Below are positions 22,979-34,601 of a stretch of 46,404 nt of DNA, one piece after another; within the stretch, counting starts at the first letter, position 1, and each line of letters starts with the position of its first letter. This DNA comes from Phoronis australis (taxonomy: Eukaryota > Phoronida > Phoronidae). Made by a program: the position numbers and the translations under genes. The stretch lies in the NCBI GenBank assembly GCA_002633005.1, contig NMRA01000140.1:245136-291539 (forward strand). Direction: 5' to 3'. The notes below the pieces were generated by a model. The model searched no databases. It was not told the DNA's origin and saw only the letters and a program-made list of their open reading frames with translations.

Positions 22979-25532
22979 CAGTTATAGCAGTGCAAATGAC
23001 GTTCAAAATACAATCAGGTCTCAATCGTAACATCTGGAACAGGTGTCTCAGTTTTTATTTGCTAAATATTTTATCGTCTACAACTCTGGCGCCGATTCAT
23101 CGGTAACGACAATATCAAATGTTGTTATTAACTATTTTCAGGAGGTGTTACAAGTTCAATGAAAATTACCATTTAAAACTGTTTCTTTTACTAGAGAAAA
23201 CTTGCAGCCTAGCGCGATAGTAAATGCATATAGGATGTGATCCGCCACGTGAACAGTCTGAGTGAAGTATTTAAAAAATCAGCGGACAAAATGAATTTGA
23301 AAGATACTTGGGAATTCGAAGCGTACCTCCACATTATTCTGCGTATCGACATCGACCTTCGGTCCCAGTCGATACACGTAATAATGTCTCGTGGGATATT
23401 ACTTCATGTACGCTACTCTCGGTACGTTTTGTGTATGTATGTGCTTCAAGCATGCGGCTATTAAACATCACTGCAGAAACGAAATAGTTGCTGCGACGCC
23501 ACTTGCATGATTGACGAGGCTAAAAATCGATCACAGTCCGACATTTTTCCACGGTGTTGTAAAGCTAACCAATGACTGCTGAGGTTACATGTTGGCCAGG
23601 CACGCACGGTACCAGCGAGAGCCCTGCTAATATCTGTGTTTACATTATTTTCGAAAAATTCCTCCCAATTACGTTGCTAAGTGTTTGTATGTGTATTGTT
23701 AAAGTTTTCAATTGTTTCTATAACAATTTACTTGTACAATGTTTACCTTTTTCCCAGACGCACACGTGAATGAAAAGAAAACGGAAAATGTCATTTCAGC
23801 TTTTCTTCAGTACAAAACACAAGTGGAGAATTACCCTAGTCACTAGTTGCGAGTAAATTTCAAACAAAAGGGAAAACTAACAAACAAAAAGTACCAAGAG
23901 AAAAACACATAGTAAAAATAACTTAGTAATAGTAATATTTATTTAGTCACAGCATTGAGCACACACCAGAGCTAAACTGATCAAACTAACAATCTGATCA
24001 TATTTTAAACCAAGACAGTGACAACAAAAGTAGTTTGTGCAGAGCAGTAACGTTGGCAGCAAAGCATACTTCATACCTTGGAGGACCTTTCCAGCACACT
24101 TTTGAGACAAACCTCCAGCTCCAAGTATTACTAAGATTATTTCACTCAAATCCCCCAGAAGACACGAATGAATCACATAAACAGAAAACGTTTCTGAAGA
24201 GTTATGCATTACACAAAGACCAGTAAGTATATTAACAGCCCTGTTCGAGCCCAGAATAACTTATGTAACTATGCAAAATTTAGGAATATGGATCTGAGTT
24301 TTTTAACAAAGTATACTCTATTGCAAATATGACACCTTCAAAGGCAGGTTGACATGGACAAAATTTGCATATGTGAGTAAACTTTAAATTCATGAGTAGA
24401 ATTTGTGAAAAAGTTGCCAGATGTTCACAAAACTGCGAAAACCAATATTTGTGCACTCTACATTTTCATAAGGACTGTCACTATGAATAGAGCACTTCTA
24501 GCCAGGAAAAGGAGCTTTCCACATTTCTTAACTATACAGCGGTCAATTCAAATAGCATTTGCGTAACCATAGGGATTGGTTTTCACAGGCCACAGACTGA
24601 AAGCACACACAACAAATTTAAACTACTATGCCCGGTTTGGGACTGAAAATTGTCATTTGCACCCCAAGTAAAATTATTTTAGGTAAATTTATACTCGCAC
24701 GTTACAGTAAATTTACTTTTCCACCACTGTCAAAGGAAGTGCAAATTAAATCCTGAAATAAAACTTTGCACCCCTAAGTAAAAAAATAAGCACCTATCAG
24801 TAAAATATGCAAATGTGGTTTTGAAAACAGGCCTCAAATCAAGTTTTTCTGTAACATATATGAATGCGTTTCGACTGACAGTTTTCTTCAAACTTTTTGC
24901 TCAAGTGTTTTGCATAGTATGCATGAACAATACATAAGCACCACATGTAGACACATGCAGACATCCCTTGCACGTGCCAATGTCCTAATTAGTCTATTTC
25001 ACATTTCTTTTGTCAGGAGGTGAAAACAACTTAGCACAAAGGGATGTTTACTCATCCAAAACAATGTTGCCATGACAACCGACTTGATGAGCATTGCATA
25101 AAGCAAAACCACTCGTTAATTTTTCACATGTTTACAAATCATTTCAAATCCGACCAAGGAACTCGATGAATCCAGATTATAACGGTAATGGCCTAAATCA
25201 AGCCATTTCTTTTTGGACAGAAGACGGACATACGTACCTTTGAACTTAATACACACCAACATCTACTGCTTTGTATCCAAAAAGCTCCACTCGCAGGCCA
25301 TTTTAAAAACTTGATATTTAGTTTTTGCTAAAGTGTTTTGTAAATAGATGCAAGCGCCTAATTTGGAATAGAGGCAAAGTTTAACGTACAGGTGCATGGG
25401 CCTAAATGTGCAAATGTAAGGTAATCTTTGAACCATACTGAAGTTAAATCGTGTCTGTTTCATGAAAACTGACTTAAGACTTGACACATGGATTTGGTCT
25501 AATACTCCGCATAACTATTTCTGAAAAGTAAT
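22979..25532. other. Non-coding stretch
   Basis: No gene is recognised. It lies downstream of NDUFB2 on the minus strand. A minus-strand AATAAA occurs near 23938 but is too far from the NDUFB2 stop to assign. Confidence 0.4.
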
Positions 25533-25935
25533 TACCAGGATTTTCCGTAGATAAGCCCACCCGATGAAATGTTCATGGGCGTTTATTCGCAAAATTGGTG
25601 CCACAACTTGTTGTGTCAAGTGTCCAGATAGTGGGGTGTTTATTCGGAAAATGTCCTCTTAAAAGAACACTTAGCATCAATTTTTAGTCACAAATTCAGT
25701 TTTGTGGAGCATTTATCATTTATTGCGTTGGCAAACTGTATTTATAAACTTAAAATTAAAAAACAGTTTTATGCAAGAAATTGCTGAAAATTCAAAATCA
25801 GCCGAGGCTATGACTTACCGTTTACACGCCTCCCCTTTCCAAAAAACGCCCGGCCGTTTATCTGGTTACTGAAATGCCTGAAAATTTCATTTTCCGAAGA
25901 CACGCCCATGGGCTTATCTACTGAAAACCCTGGTA
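25533..25935. mobile_element. Short inverted-repeat element (403 bp)
   Basis: The left end TACCAGGATTTTCCGTAGAT followed by AAGCCCA pairs with the right end (reverse complement TACCAGGGTTTTCAGTAGAT then AAGCCCATGGGCGT). The arms extend over roughly 35-50 bp. Counting the outer TA as target duplication fits a Tc1/mariner-type MITE, but TA flanks alone are weak evidence. Inside, GGGCGTTTATTCGCAAAAT and GGGTGTTTATTCGGAAAAT are internal repeats. No protein is encoded. Confidence 0.62.
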
Positions 25936-26420
25936 AATCTCACTTAAGCACAGTGCAGTTGTTCAGACTACACACATAACGGATAGTTACTGAGATAATT
26001 TCTCTATGTTATTCCTAGACTGTGGTGTGCTCGTAATTTCTTGGCTAAACCCTTATTCAGAAATTGAGAAGTGGTAGCCTTAAGACCAAATTTCTGTTTT
26101 AAATTTTAGGTCACCTTCATGAAACGGGTCCCTGGTCAATAAAATGCGGCTTGCCTTTTTCGGCATTAATTTCAAGATGTGAAGTTCCTGGGGGTAATCT
26201 CTAGGTAACATCCATTTGAATTTACGCACTGATCTTGGAACTGGTTAACAACATCCTCTCAGAGCCACAGACACATACAATTCGACAAACTAGAGAACTG
26301 CTTATGTTTTTTCCAGGCTGGCATTCCTAGATCACAGCCCGCCAATTTTGAAACTGTCACAATCCAAATATCTACTTGACTCATCTCCATTCATCCATCC
26401 CCAACATTTCCTACAACAGT

Positions 26421-26495
26421 CTAATCTTCATCCAGTGGCGGAATTCCTAATTCTTCGTCAGTCCATTTTGTTGTGTCCGGCCACTTGTGATGACC
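26421..26495 (-). CDS. NDUFB2: NDUFB2 terminal exon (complex I AGGG subunit)
   Basis: On the minus strand a TTTCAG acceptor precedes a 25-codon exon in phase 0. It starts GHHKWPD, includes KWTDEELGIPP and ends with TAG at 26423-26421. WTDEELGIPPD is the conserved C-terminus of NDUFB2, a small accessory subunit of mitochondrial NADH:ubiquinone oxidoreductase located in the membrane arm. The residue between the Pro pair and the acidic end is Leu here. The exon joins in frame to 28386-28263. The GGCGG-like text on the plus strand at 26434 is coding sequence, not an element end. Confidence 0.85.
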   Translation of the reverse strand, partial: GHHKWPDTTKWTDEELGIPPLDED

Positions 26496-28262
26496 CTGAA
26501 AGATATTTTACAAGTAAGTCACAATAGTTCCAACAATCAAACAAGATGATCAAAAAAGGAACGACATTCAATTGAAAGGTGCAGCAGACCAAAAAACCAA
26601 ACTGAACTCTCTACTGTCAGGGTTCTTTTTTCATAACTCAGGGCTTGGAATGACCCATGACAAAAAGGAGGAAATTTTTACGGCCCTAAATACAAAATTC
26701 AATCTAAACCATACCTCAACAGATCGAAAGTTACTGTGTCGTGTTGGCAAAACGCATTCATCTTAAACAGTACCTGACATCTATTTCAGCAACAACAATG
26801 AAGGCAATTAGATGCAACAAAATTTTTTTTAAAATTAAAATAATAACGATAATGATGAAAAATTTGCAGTCTGAGTGACAGGAGCTTAATCTTGATTTGC
26901 TGCACTGAGGGAGACCTATAAATCTTATAACTATGATCACAAAAAATGAAAATCGACCCATAGATTATCTAGAAAGCCTGAAATACATACATATTTAATT
27001 CCAACAAAAAATTTAATTCCATCGCAAGTGGCAAAAAGTCAAGACGAAAATCTGTGGCTCATACCCCATATGTTAGCATGGAAAAATGAAAGTAAAAAAC
27101 ATTAGTGCATCAATCACAGTCCTAAGTTGGCCAAACAGTAATTACAGGAGTTAAATGTTCATAAGCCACGCTGGTGGAGAAGAAACTATGTGACATAAGA
27201 AATAACTATCAGGACACTGAAAATAGTCTGGCAGAATTTGTAAACAATGGCTTAGACCGATCAGATCATTCAGAATCTGTCACGTGATCACTTCTCCAAA
27301 ACTGCAAAACTCGAGTCACAAAAGAGAACACGAAAAATGTCAAAATAAATTGAAATATACAAAAAGCAATTTAAAACGCATTTGCAGTAACGAAAATAGC
27401 ACTTTATATCCCGTTTCAACGGCACGTAGAAAATCGCACTCAAGTGGTCAGGCCTTAGGCTTAGGGCTTAGCAGGCAACGGGCGTGCATGTGGGATCAAA
27501 CAAAAGAATTTCATACATCACTCACATCACACGATTCCAATCCAACGAATAACCGGTTACGGTTGAATTTCCTTTCACGAAGCATTGTTATTTCTAGTGT
27601 TTCATCGTTTTCAGTCGGTCATCCGACTCCAACTCAGTTCAAGGCGACTCGCCCACGCACTCCGTAATCGTTCTTCTCTCAAAGTTTACAGAGCACAAAC
27701 CTTGAATTATGTTGTTTGTGAAGACATTGGCCATTTCTTTTATCCAATTTTCCACGAAATATTCTGTCTACTCCACACTCCACGCATTTTTGACCACAGA
27801 ATCGCACTATTTGTCGCGGCGATTTTATACCAAATGCAGACGCCATTGATGAACACCACTATCCCAGACACAGGCGCTTGAATTTATCTGTTCCTCGATT
27901 GCCTCTGACGTCACTCACTACTAAGAAACCATGTTTCTTGTATATGGTTACGAGTCATCGGGAAATTCGAGCGCCTGTGATCCGCAATTACAACGAAAAT
28001 ACGCGGAGGGAATAAAAGAAAAAAAAACGAAAATCCGCGTTTCCGCGGAAAAATCCAAGCCTTGAACAGTAGAATCAAAGGTAGGAAAACTGTTAGTAAT
28101 TCAAAGTTTACAAGTCAACGCAAACTGAAATGACTTTAGGGGGCATTATTTTCTGACTTTGATACCCCCGTGGCGACTTGGGATTTTTTCCGGGACAACA
28201 AACACAATCTGAGGTTTCATCAGTGACCAGCAGGTCGCCAAATTGAGCACTGGTTTACTTAC
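26496..28262 (-). other. NDUFB2 intron between the two identified exons
   Basis: The intron is GT-AG on the minus strand and 1,767 bp long. It contains short unrelated open frames (26572-26766, 27284-27667, 27585-27881 on the plus strand) with no recognised motif. A small inverted repeat GATTTTTCCGCGGAAACGCG lies near 28032-28053 on the minus strand. Confidence 0.6.
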
Positions 28263-28386
28263 AGTTATGTGATCTGGTTCATACCACAGATGAAGCAGAA
28301 TCCAGTACCACATTAATGCTGACAAAAACGTGGCTGTGCGTTGTGTTCTCTTGGATGGCGGCTCAGGAGCTGTGCGATACACAAAA
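28263..28386 (-). CDS. NDUFB2: NDUFB2 internal exon (complex I AGGG subunit)
   Basis: A strong acceptor (CGCTTGTTTCAG) and donor (GTAAGT, plus-strand 28262-28257) bound a 124-bp exon with 1 + 41x3 bases. It ends in phase 0, which fits the terminal exon at 26495. It encodes VYRTAPEPP, then LSALMWYWILLHLWYEPDHIT: the conserved transmembrane segment of NDUFB2 with its Trp/His-rich end. The intron to the last exon is 1,767 bp. The first exon, which should carry the mitochondrial-targeting start and end in phase 2, was not found upstream with confidence. Confidence 0.85.
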
Positions 28387-28721
28387 CTGAAACAAGCGAA
28401 AAGTAGAATGTTAACAAGTGCATCGCAAATAGTAAAAAGTAAGGGGCGCACCTTCCGTGAAGCGGATCCTAAAAGAGGTTTTGAAGATACGGCAGCGGGT
28501 GCTTAAGTCTGACGGAGATGACGGCAATATGCAGACACATATTTGAGCGCATAAAAAGGATAAGTTTATCAACAAGTAAGTCCGAGCATGGTCTGAACTT
28601 GCCGGCCAGTAAGGTGTATACATTATCATCAAAGTACAGCTAGATGTGGATAGCATGCGTGCATTATTGTATTGCAGAGTTCATCTTGATAACTTCATTA
28701 AAAACAACCTTTAAACTCGGT

Positions 28722-29044
28722 GCATATGTACATGTAAGCAACGACATATTGATCAACGTTTCGGTTTATTCTCTATAAACCACTTTCAAGACAAAAGACA
28801 AAAGTTCACAATATTCTAGTCAGGTGACACACGTGGAGAACAGACTGTACAGGTACACGTCAAAATGCATTGTGAGGGGAGAGACCAGAAACCAAATCAA
28901 TTCATTTTGACATATACCTGTACAGTCTGTGCTCCACCTGTGTCACCCCACTGGAATATTGTGAACATTTGTCTTTTGTCTAGAGAATGGTTTATAGAGA
29001 ATAAACCGAAACGTCCATCAATACGTCATTATATTTACATATGC
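28722..29044. repeat. Long fold-back inverted repeat (two arms of about 145 bp)
   Basis: Left arm 28722-28867 and right arm 28903-29044 are inverted copies with scattered mismatches, separated by about 35 bp. Shared words include ACGTTTCGGTTTATTCTCTA, TTCACAATATTC and GACTGTACAGGTA. The structure would form a long hairpin in single-stranded DNA or RNA. It resembles a fold-back transposon or a MITE dimer; no target duplication was identified. Confidence 0.8.
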
Positions 29045-31326
29045 GCTGATTTTAAAGTTCATACTCATATTTTGGCCAAAAACAAATGTGATCACTAGAA
29101 ACGCTTGCGTCGTATACACTTTAGAGCGACAAGTCCGAGGAATCTCCCTAGCGAGTACTTTTTCCACTAGGTGACTGCTCTCCCGCCTTGGGGTGGGTTG
29201 AGACTGTTTATGATCCGTCTCATGTGTTCTGGATGTGCTGGCATTCTGAACGCTTTTTATTTTCTTGCACTTCTGTATTTAACCCAGATATGCATATTCT
29301 CTGCTTCCACGGGAAGTGTTCTTGTCGTTCTAACACTATTGGACTACTTAGCAGTGACTTTGTTTTGGGTAAGGGAGGATGTTTTTTTATTTGTTGAATG
29401 ATGTTGATTCCAGGGTGGGCCCCACGCTTTTTTAAAATGTAATCATCAACATCATCCGTCCTTGATATTTCTGTGATGCAGGGCTCGACAACGAGCGACA
29501 GGTCGCATTTGCGACCGGAAATTTGGAAATGCGAGCTGAGATTTTTGTCAGCTCATACCAAGTCGCAAAATGCGACCTGGAATTTCCAACGAATGCGAAC
29601 TGAGTTTTTACACTTCTCGCCAGACACCTGGCAAATATAAAGCAACTCTTGTTTATCCGACCGTTATTTGGTCGTTGCCAAATCCAAGTTCAAACGAACA
29701 CTAACCAAGAACAGCCCTTCTGATGACTTGTAAGCGAGTCGCGTAAACGTGAGATATGAAGAATCGATCTTTGACGCGTTTCATTGGCTAACATTTTCGC
29801 CCAATTTTACAAATTTCCGGATTAGCCGAAGAAAGTTTCTGCCACTGCATAACACGTGAAAAACGTCACAAAACAGCGGTGTTTCTACAAATTCTTAAGC
29901 GATCAACTTACAAAACATTGTGGTGGACAAATACGTTAATTTTTCGCGCAAGATGTCCTTATTACATGTACCAAATATCCACGACAATATCCCTGATCGC
30001 ACTGCGGCCCTGCCGGTCGGTCCCGTTGCTAGCGCGCAAGCGATACCATGACTTGATGGGTGTCTCGTTTTTATCGCATAAGACAGTAAAAGTGAAAATG
30101 GCAACCCCATTAATCGCCAATCGACGGCCACGTCTTTACTTTCAGTTGCCAAGAAATTCTCAAGCTCCTTTACTTGTTTCTGATTTGTCTTTCACACGTT
30201 GTTGCCAACATAAAGTGTAGGCCTACTACAGCGATTCAAGTGCGTGAACTCACGCGTGCGCACCACTTCAAAGCTGCACATCAAAAGAGAACAGCGACAG
30301 TCCTAAATGAAAGAGTATTCCGGCTTGTCTCTGTTAAGCCTCCGGGTGCCAGTGGTTTATTTGAAAATGAACTCATAGATTCCTGGCGGTTATAAAAGAC
30401 ACGATGCTTTACGATATTCCCCGGGACCGAAATATTCCAGAACTGATATTTTCCTGTTCCGATGTTTCCCGAGGTCGATGTTCCCTAAACCATACATTCT
30501 ATGCCCGTAGCCAGCTGTTTCAACTAAATGAGTACTAGATGCAAAATTGTGGTTAGCGAACTTTTTATTCTTCTCTTCACAGACCCCCCCACGGCGACTT
30601 TTCACTCCCCAGACCACCGTCGCCGTAAAATGTTCAGACTCCAACAGAAACAATCTTGTTCCGGCTAAAACGGGCAATTAAAAACAAAATTATTCCAGGT
30701 GGCTAAAAAGGGTACAGTGTAGGTCATAGCGCCAGAACCTCGTGAGAGACCGTCCCGAGTTGGCAGCTTGAGCAACTTGGGGCGGTCTGGGATCAAGAGA
30801 AAAACCACAGGGTAGATCTGTGGTTGACAGATCTATTCGGTCGATTACATTTTATTGCCCGTGAAGGCTGCCTGAAGAAATATGACTCGCGCGTTTGTAT
30901 TTTCACCTTTTTCAACGACATGTAAAAGATTCATCAACAAATTCCACGTAAAATTCTGAAAACAAGCATTTTTCTCCCACGAAAATCGATGAAGTTTTGG
31001 CAGAGATATTTCTTCAGTCCAGGCTAGCCCTGCACACTCAGAGTGTCGTCACACAAGATTACTACGCGGTAATGCGGTTTCACTGTCAACAAAGGAAGAC
31101 GTCACAATCGACTTATAATTGTCATTTTTAAACTATTTGCATGTTAAATTATCGAAATGTAAGTAAAATCGTAGTCTATATTTTAACAAGAAAACAGCAA
31201 TTTCAGTTTGGTGAACATGTCTATAAGGACCTAACTCGCGCATGGTGGTGAGTAGTGAGTCCGGCCAACACGTGAGGATGGCTGTGTTGTTGTTTTGGCT
31301 CTCAACTCAAAAGTAGCCGTTTCAAA
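29045..31326. other. No gene recognised; upstream of NDUFB2 on the minus strand
   Basis: NDUFB2 exon 1 should lie in or beyond this stretch on the minus strand. The minus-strand frame at 30152-29895 and the frames around 30400-30680 show no familiar motif. Positions 29479-29610 contain repeated GCGACC/GCGAGCTGAG words after CAGGGCTCGACAA, likely part of an old repeat. Confidence 0.4.
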
Positions 31327-31534
31327 ATGGAAGATGGACAGAAAATGCAGGCAGTTGACGAAAACGGCCATTGGAAGGAAGCAATTGAGCGGGGAGTAAA
31401 TGACAGCGCTGGGAATTCACGTCGGTTTTCCTGGATGGCCGTCTGAGTTTGACCAGCTCGTCGAGCCGTGATTCGTGAGAGGCTGAGCCGATCGACTACG
31501 TCGGGCTCGGTACCTGGACCTGGTGAAGAAAAAC
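31327..31534 (+). pseudogene. Tudor-like first exon with frameshifts
   Basis: ATG at 31327 opens MEDGQKMQAVDENGHWKEA, which fits the start of Tudor/chromo-barrel domains (basic-aromatic residues followed by VD..G.W..A). The frame reaches a TGA near 31446. In another frame IHVGFPGWPSEFDQLVEP follows, matching the HF.GW...D.W. core of the same fold, then a third frame reads VIRERLSRSTTSGSVPGPGE up to GTAAGT at 31535. Either a decayed exon or base-call indels would explain this. Tudor-like domains bind methylated histone tails or proteins; no downstream exons were recognised. Confidence 0.45.
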
Positions 31535-31540
31535 GTAAGT

Positions 31541-34500
31541 ATTTTTTGTCATCCCTTATGCTCGCATGATGCTGTTGGCTGTATAGATAAAGTATACCGT
31601 GTTTGCGTGGGATTTTGTGTTCATGAAATTACAGACTATGTACTTGTACCACATTTAAAGTCAGAGAAACATTGTTACTTAGTGAAAGATAAACGTCTGG
31701 GCGAATATACCATGGTGCCTTCAATGTTGTGTTTGTTCTTTGTAAAGTAGATTTACTGTAACAAGTCCGATGTTGTCGGATTGAATTGGTATTCCGGGAT
31801 TTTCAATGCCAGTGGCAGATCCAGAATTTTTGGAATGGTGTTCGCAAATGAAATAATGTCAAGCCATTGTTTTAAATTACCATTTAAGTTTTATTAATAA
31901 GAGGTGGAGACAGCAATCTTCAGCCATGTCTTTGCTACCTTGTTGTCATTTCTTTACATTTGTTTATGTTTCATTTCCTTGTTTTCTGTAGATCCCCCAA
32001 CCCCCTTGCTATAGTGCACTCTCTGTTGACTGAACTTGATGACATAATATATTGATAAGCCATTGTATTCTGCATACCAGTACTAGCCTAACCCTTAGTC
32101 CTACACACCTGGCCCTATTGTTCACTCTTGACTTTTGTTTACAAAATAATCCAGTCCAGTCTACACCCTGATTGCGTAGTTTAATATTTAGCACAGATTC
32201 CAGTGAGTAAACTGTATTTCACTTGTTGAACCTTTTCTTACTATCATGCAGCTCTTGCTTGACAGTGCACATGTACTTCTATCTCCTCGTTTTCGAACCA
32301 CTCATTAAAGCGTTTGATGGGGTTCGGTTTCTTTTCGTGAATGTTTTCATCGTTGGTTTCTAATTCGTTCAACTGCTTCCCAAAACATCCATTTCTTCAT
32401 AATTTTAAAACTCCTGAGTCCTGAGCATTGCGCAACACTCAACAATCCCTCTCAAAAATGTTGCCCTTCCAAACAGTGATGTGACCTTCAGACTACATGA
32501 GTGTAAGTTGTGGTACACTACTGCACGTGCACAAGGTCATCAGCACCAGAAGTTTTAAAATCACACCACCAAAACTGTGATTGTTTACATTTCAGAGAGC
32601 TCGCCTTGACAATTTCAAGAAGGTATACCGCTTGACAATTGCATTTATGTACACGTTGAAGCCTGAAGAATACAGACTTGATCAGGGCTTGGGATTTCCG
32701 TCTTTTAAGAGGAAATCTTTTTTTGGTGTCGATTTCCTCTGATTGGATTTCCAGTTTCCTCTTTTTATGATTTTTTCGACTTTATTAAATGTTTAGTTTA
32801 GGTAAATTTTACAGCCAAAAATGTCAATCACGCAAGCCTATTTTTTGTTTATCATACATCAGCTGGAAATTTCTCCTCTGTTTTTGTTATTGCTCATTCC
32901 AAGCTCTGCTTATTTTTCATGAAGTAACTAGAATGGATTTCATTACATGCCAGTTTATTGTGCTGGATTTTTCTTGGGTTTATCAACTGTAAACTAACAC
33001 TAATAAAATATCCACTTAAGTCATTATGAATAGGAGCATAGAATAATAGCCACCTGTCTTAAGTTCGCACAAAAGTAGAGTACAAAATTCCAAACGTAAT
33101 TTCGTGTTCCATTTCCTGTAAAAAGATCAATGACAGGGCCCAGGTATCAATTCCAGTATTTTTGGCACTTAATCATGTTTGGAAGTGCTGTACTGTGTTT
33201 GGAAATTTGTTTGAAAAGCTTATGACCTTACTGGATTTAAGGGCCCCACCAGAGCATTTATTAGTGTACCCTCCACTCATTTCCAATGTTCTATGTATAT
33301 CAAATGCTCTGAGATGCCAACAGGATAGTATTCTGCATGCAGCTTTGTTGATCATTGTGGGCAGTGAGAATGTCCTACTCACATGTGTATGAATGCATAG
33401 TATGTGCACCTCATTCATGTACCACATCAGTATTGCCTGTGTGGTTTTGGAAATGTGTAAGCTGCTTGTGTTGTTTCGGCATTGTTGAGCTTGAAATGCT
33501 AGTTTTACTCCTATAAAACTAGGGATGTATTTATTGCGACATGTGTCCGTTATTGTTGTTACTAGTTTATTGCTTAACCAGTGTATCAATTTTTCTTCAA
33601 GCCTTGGATGACTGATCTTTTAAGTTTAGGATAGTTATTGTTTGCATCCCATGAAGTGAATTACATACTGTCTTTTAGTATTTTTATTCAGTGACTCCTG
33701 GTGTGGTTTTGAAAATGGTTGTTTTTTAGGCTGAAATGCAGATTTTTTACTAAATTCTGACCTTGTCATTTCCACATGGTTATCTTGAAAAGCAAATTCT
33801 TGTATACATATTATTGTCATCTTGTGAGGTGTGCAATTTATTGTGGTTTTCAGTGACTGGTTCCACCAGGGATAGCAGTATTGTGCACCTAACGGTGCTT
33901 TGCTCAAACCCATGTTTCATATTATTATATTGATAACTTTTCTTCGTGAAGGTAGTGATTTCAGCAGTTATATCACTTATGATGTTTTGTCAAGTAGTAA
34001 AACCTTGTACTGCTATGACACAAATTTTGAAGGTTCCTATGTTGTAGTTAAGCCCCACTTTAAATATTTTGCTCACCATGTGAGTTATTGTTTACATGGA
34101 GGGATTCATACTTATGGATGATCTCATCAGGGATTGCATGTAACACTATTTGGGTGTGTATATTTGTTACATGTTCATTGTATAAAGTGTATTGTTTATA
34201 TTGCAGAGTTTATAATTGTTAGTTTCAAAGATTTCGGTAGGTTATCTCAACAGTGCTTAGTTCATGTTTTGCTCATCCTGTGAAGTGTAATGTTTATACT
34301 GAAGAGTTTATCATCGCTAGTGCCTGTGTCCCTTATTGCTTTTCCCATAGTATGAACAACTAGTCATGTTAAGGTTTGAAATTCTCATGTACAATATATA
34401 TTACACTATATTATATTTTGGATATGAAGCATATAGACTCAAGTGGAAATACAAACCAGAATCAGTTTCTATGCGTTCGTAGACCCTCTACTGTACTGGG

Positions 34501-34601
34501 TAAATTTGGCATGTCCAAAAATATTTTTCATTTCGTTTTCATTGTACACAAGCATAAAAAACCGACATTATTACAAACTGTGTATAATTATAACTTATTA
34601 C
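31541..34601. other. AT-rich stretch with diffuse repeats, no exon recognised
   Basis: CAGTGGCAGATCCAG at 31810 is a lone GGCGGAT-type end. Between about 33630 and 34330, phrases such as GTGAAGTGTAATGTTTATA, TTTTGCTCA(C/T)C and GCAGAGTTTAT recur, suggesting a degraded tandem repeat with a period near 100-150 bp. The open frames at 34376-34855 on the plus strand are antisense to a transposase fragment. Confidence 0.4.

Noticed and set aside
26434-26450. CAGTGGCGGAATTCC looks like the left end of the GGCGGAT element family.
   Set aside because: On the minus strand it is coding sequence for the conserved GIPP end of NDUFB2, with good splice context; no element follows.
29895-30152. Possible NDUFB2 first exon on the minus strand (85-codon frame).
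   Set aside because: No donor giving the required phase 2 end with a plausible presequence could be shown, and the protein text is not recognisable.
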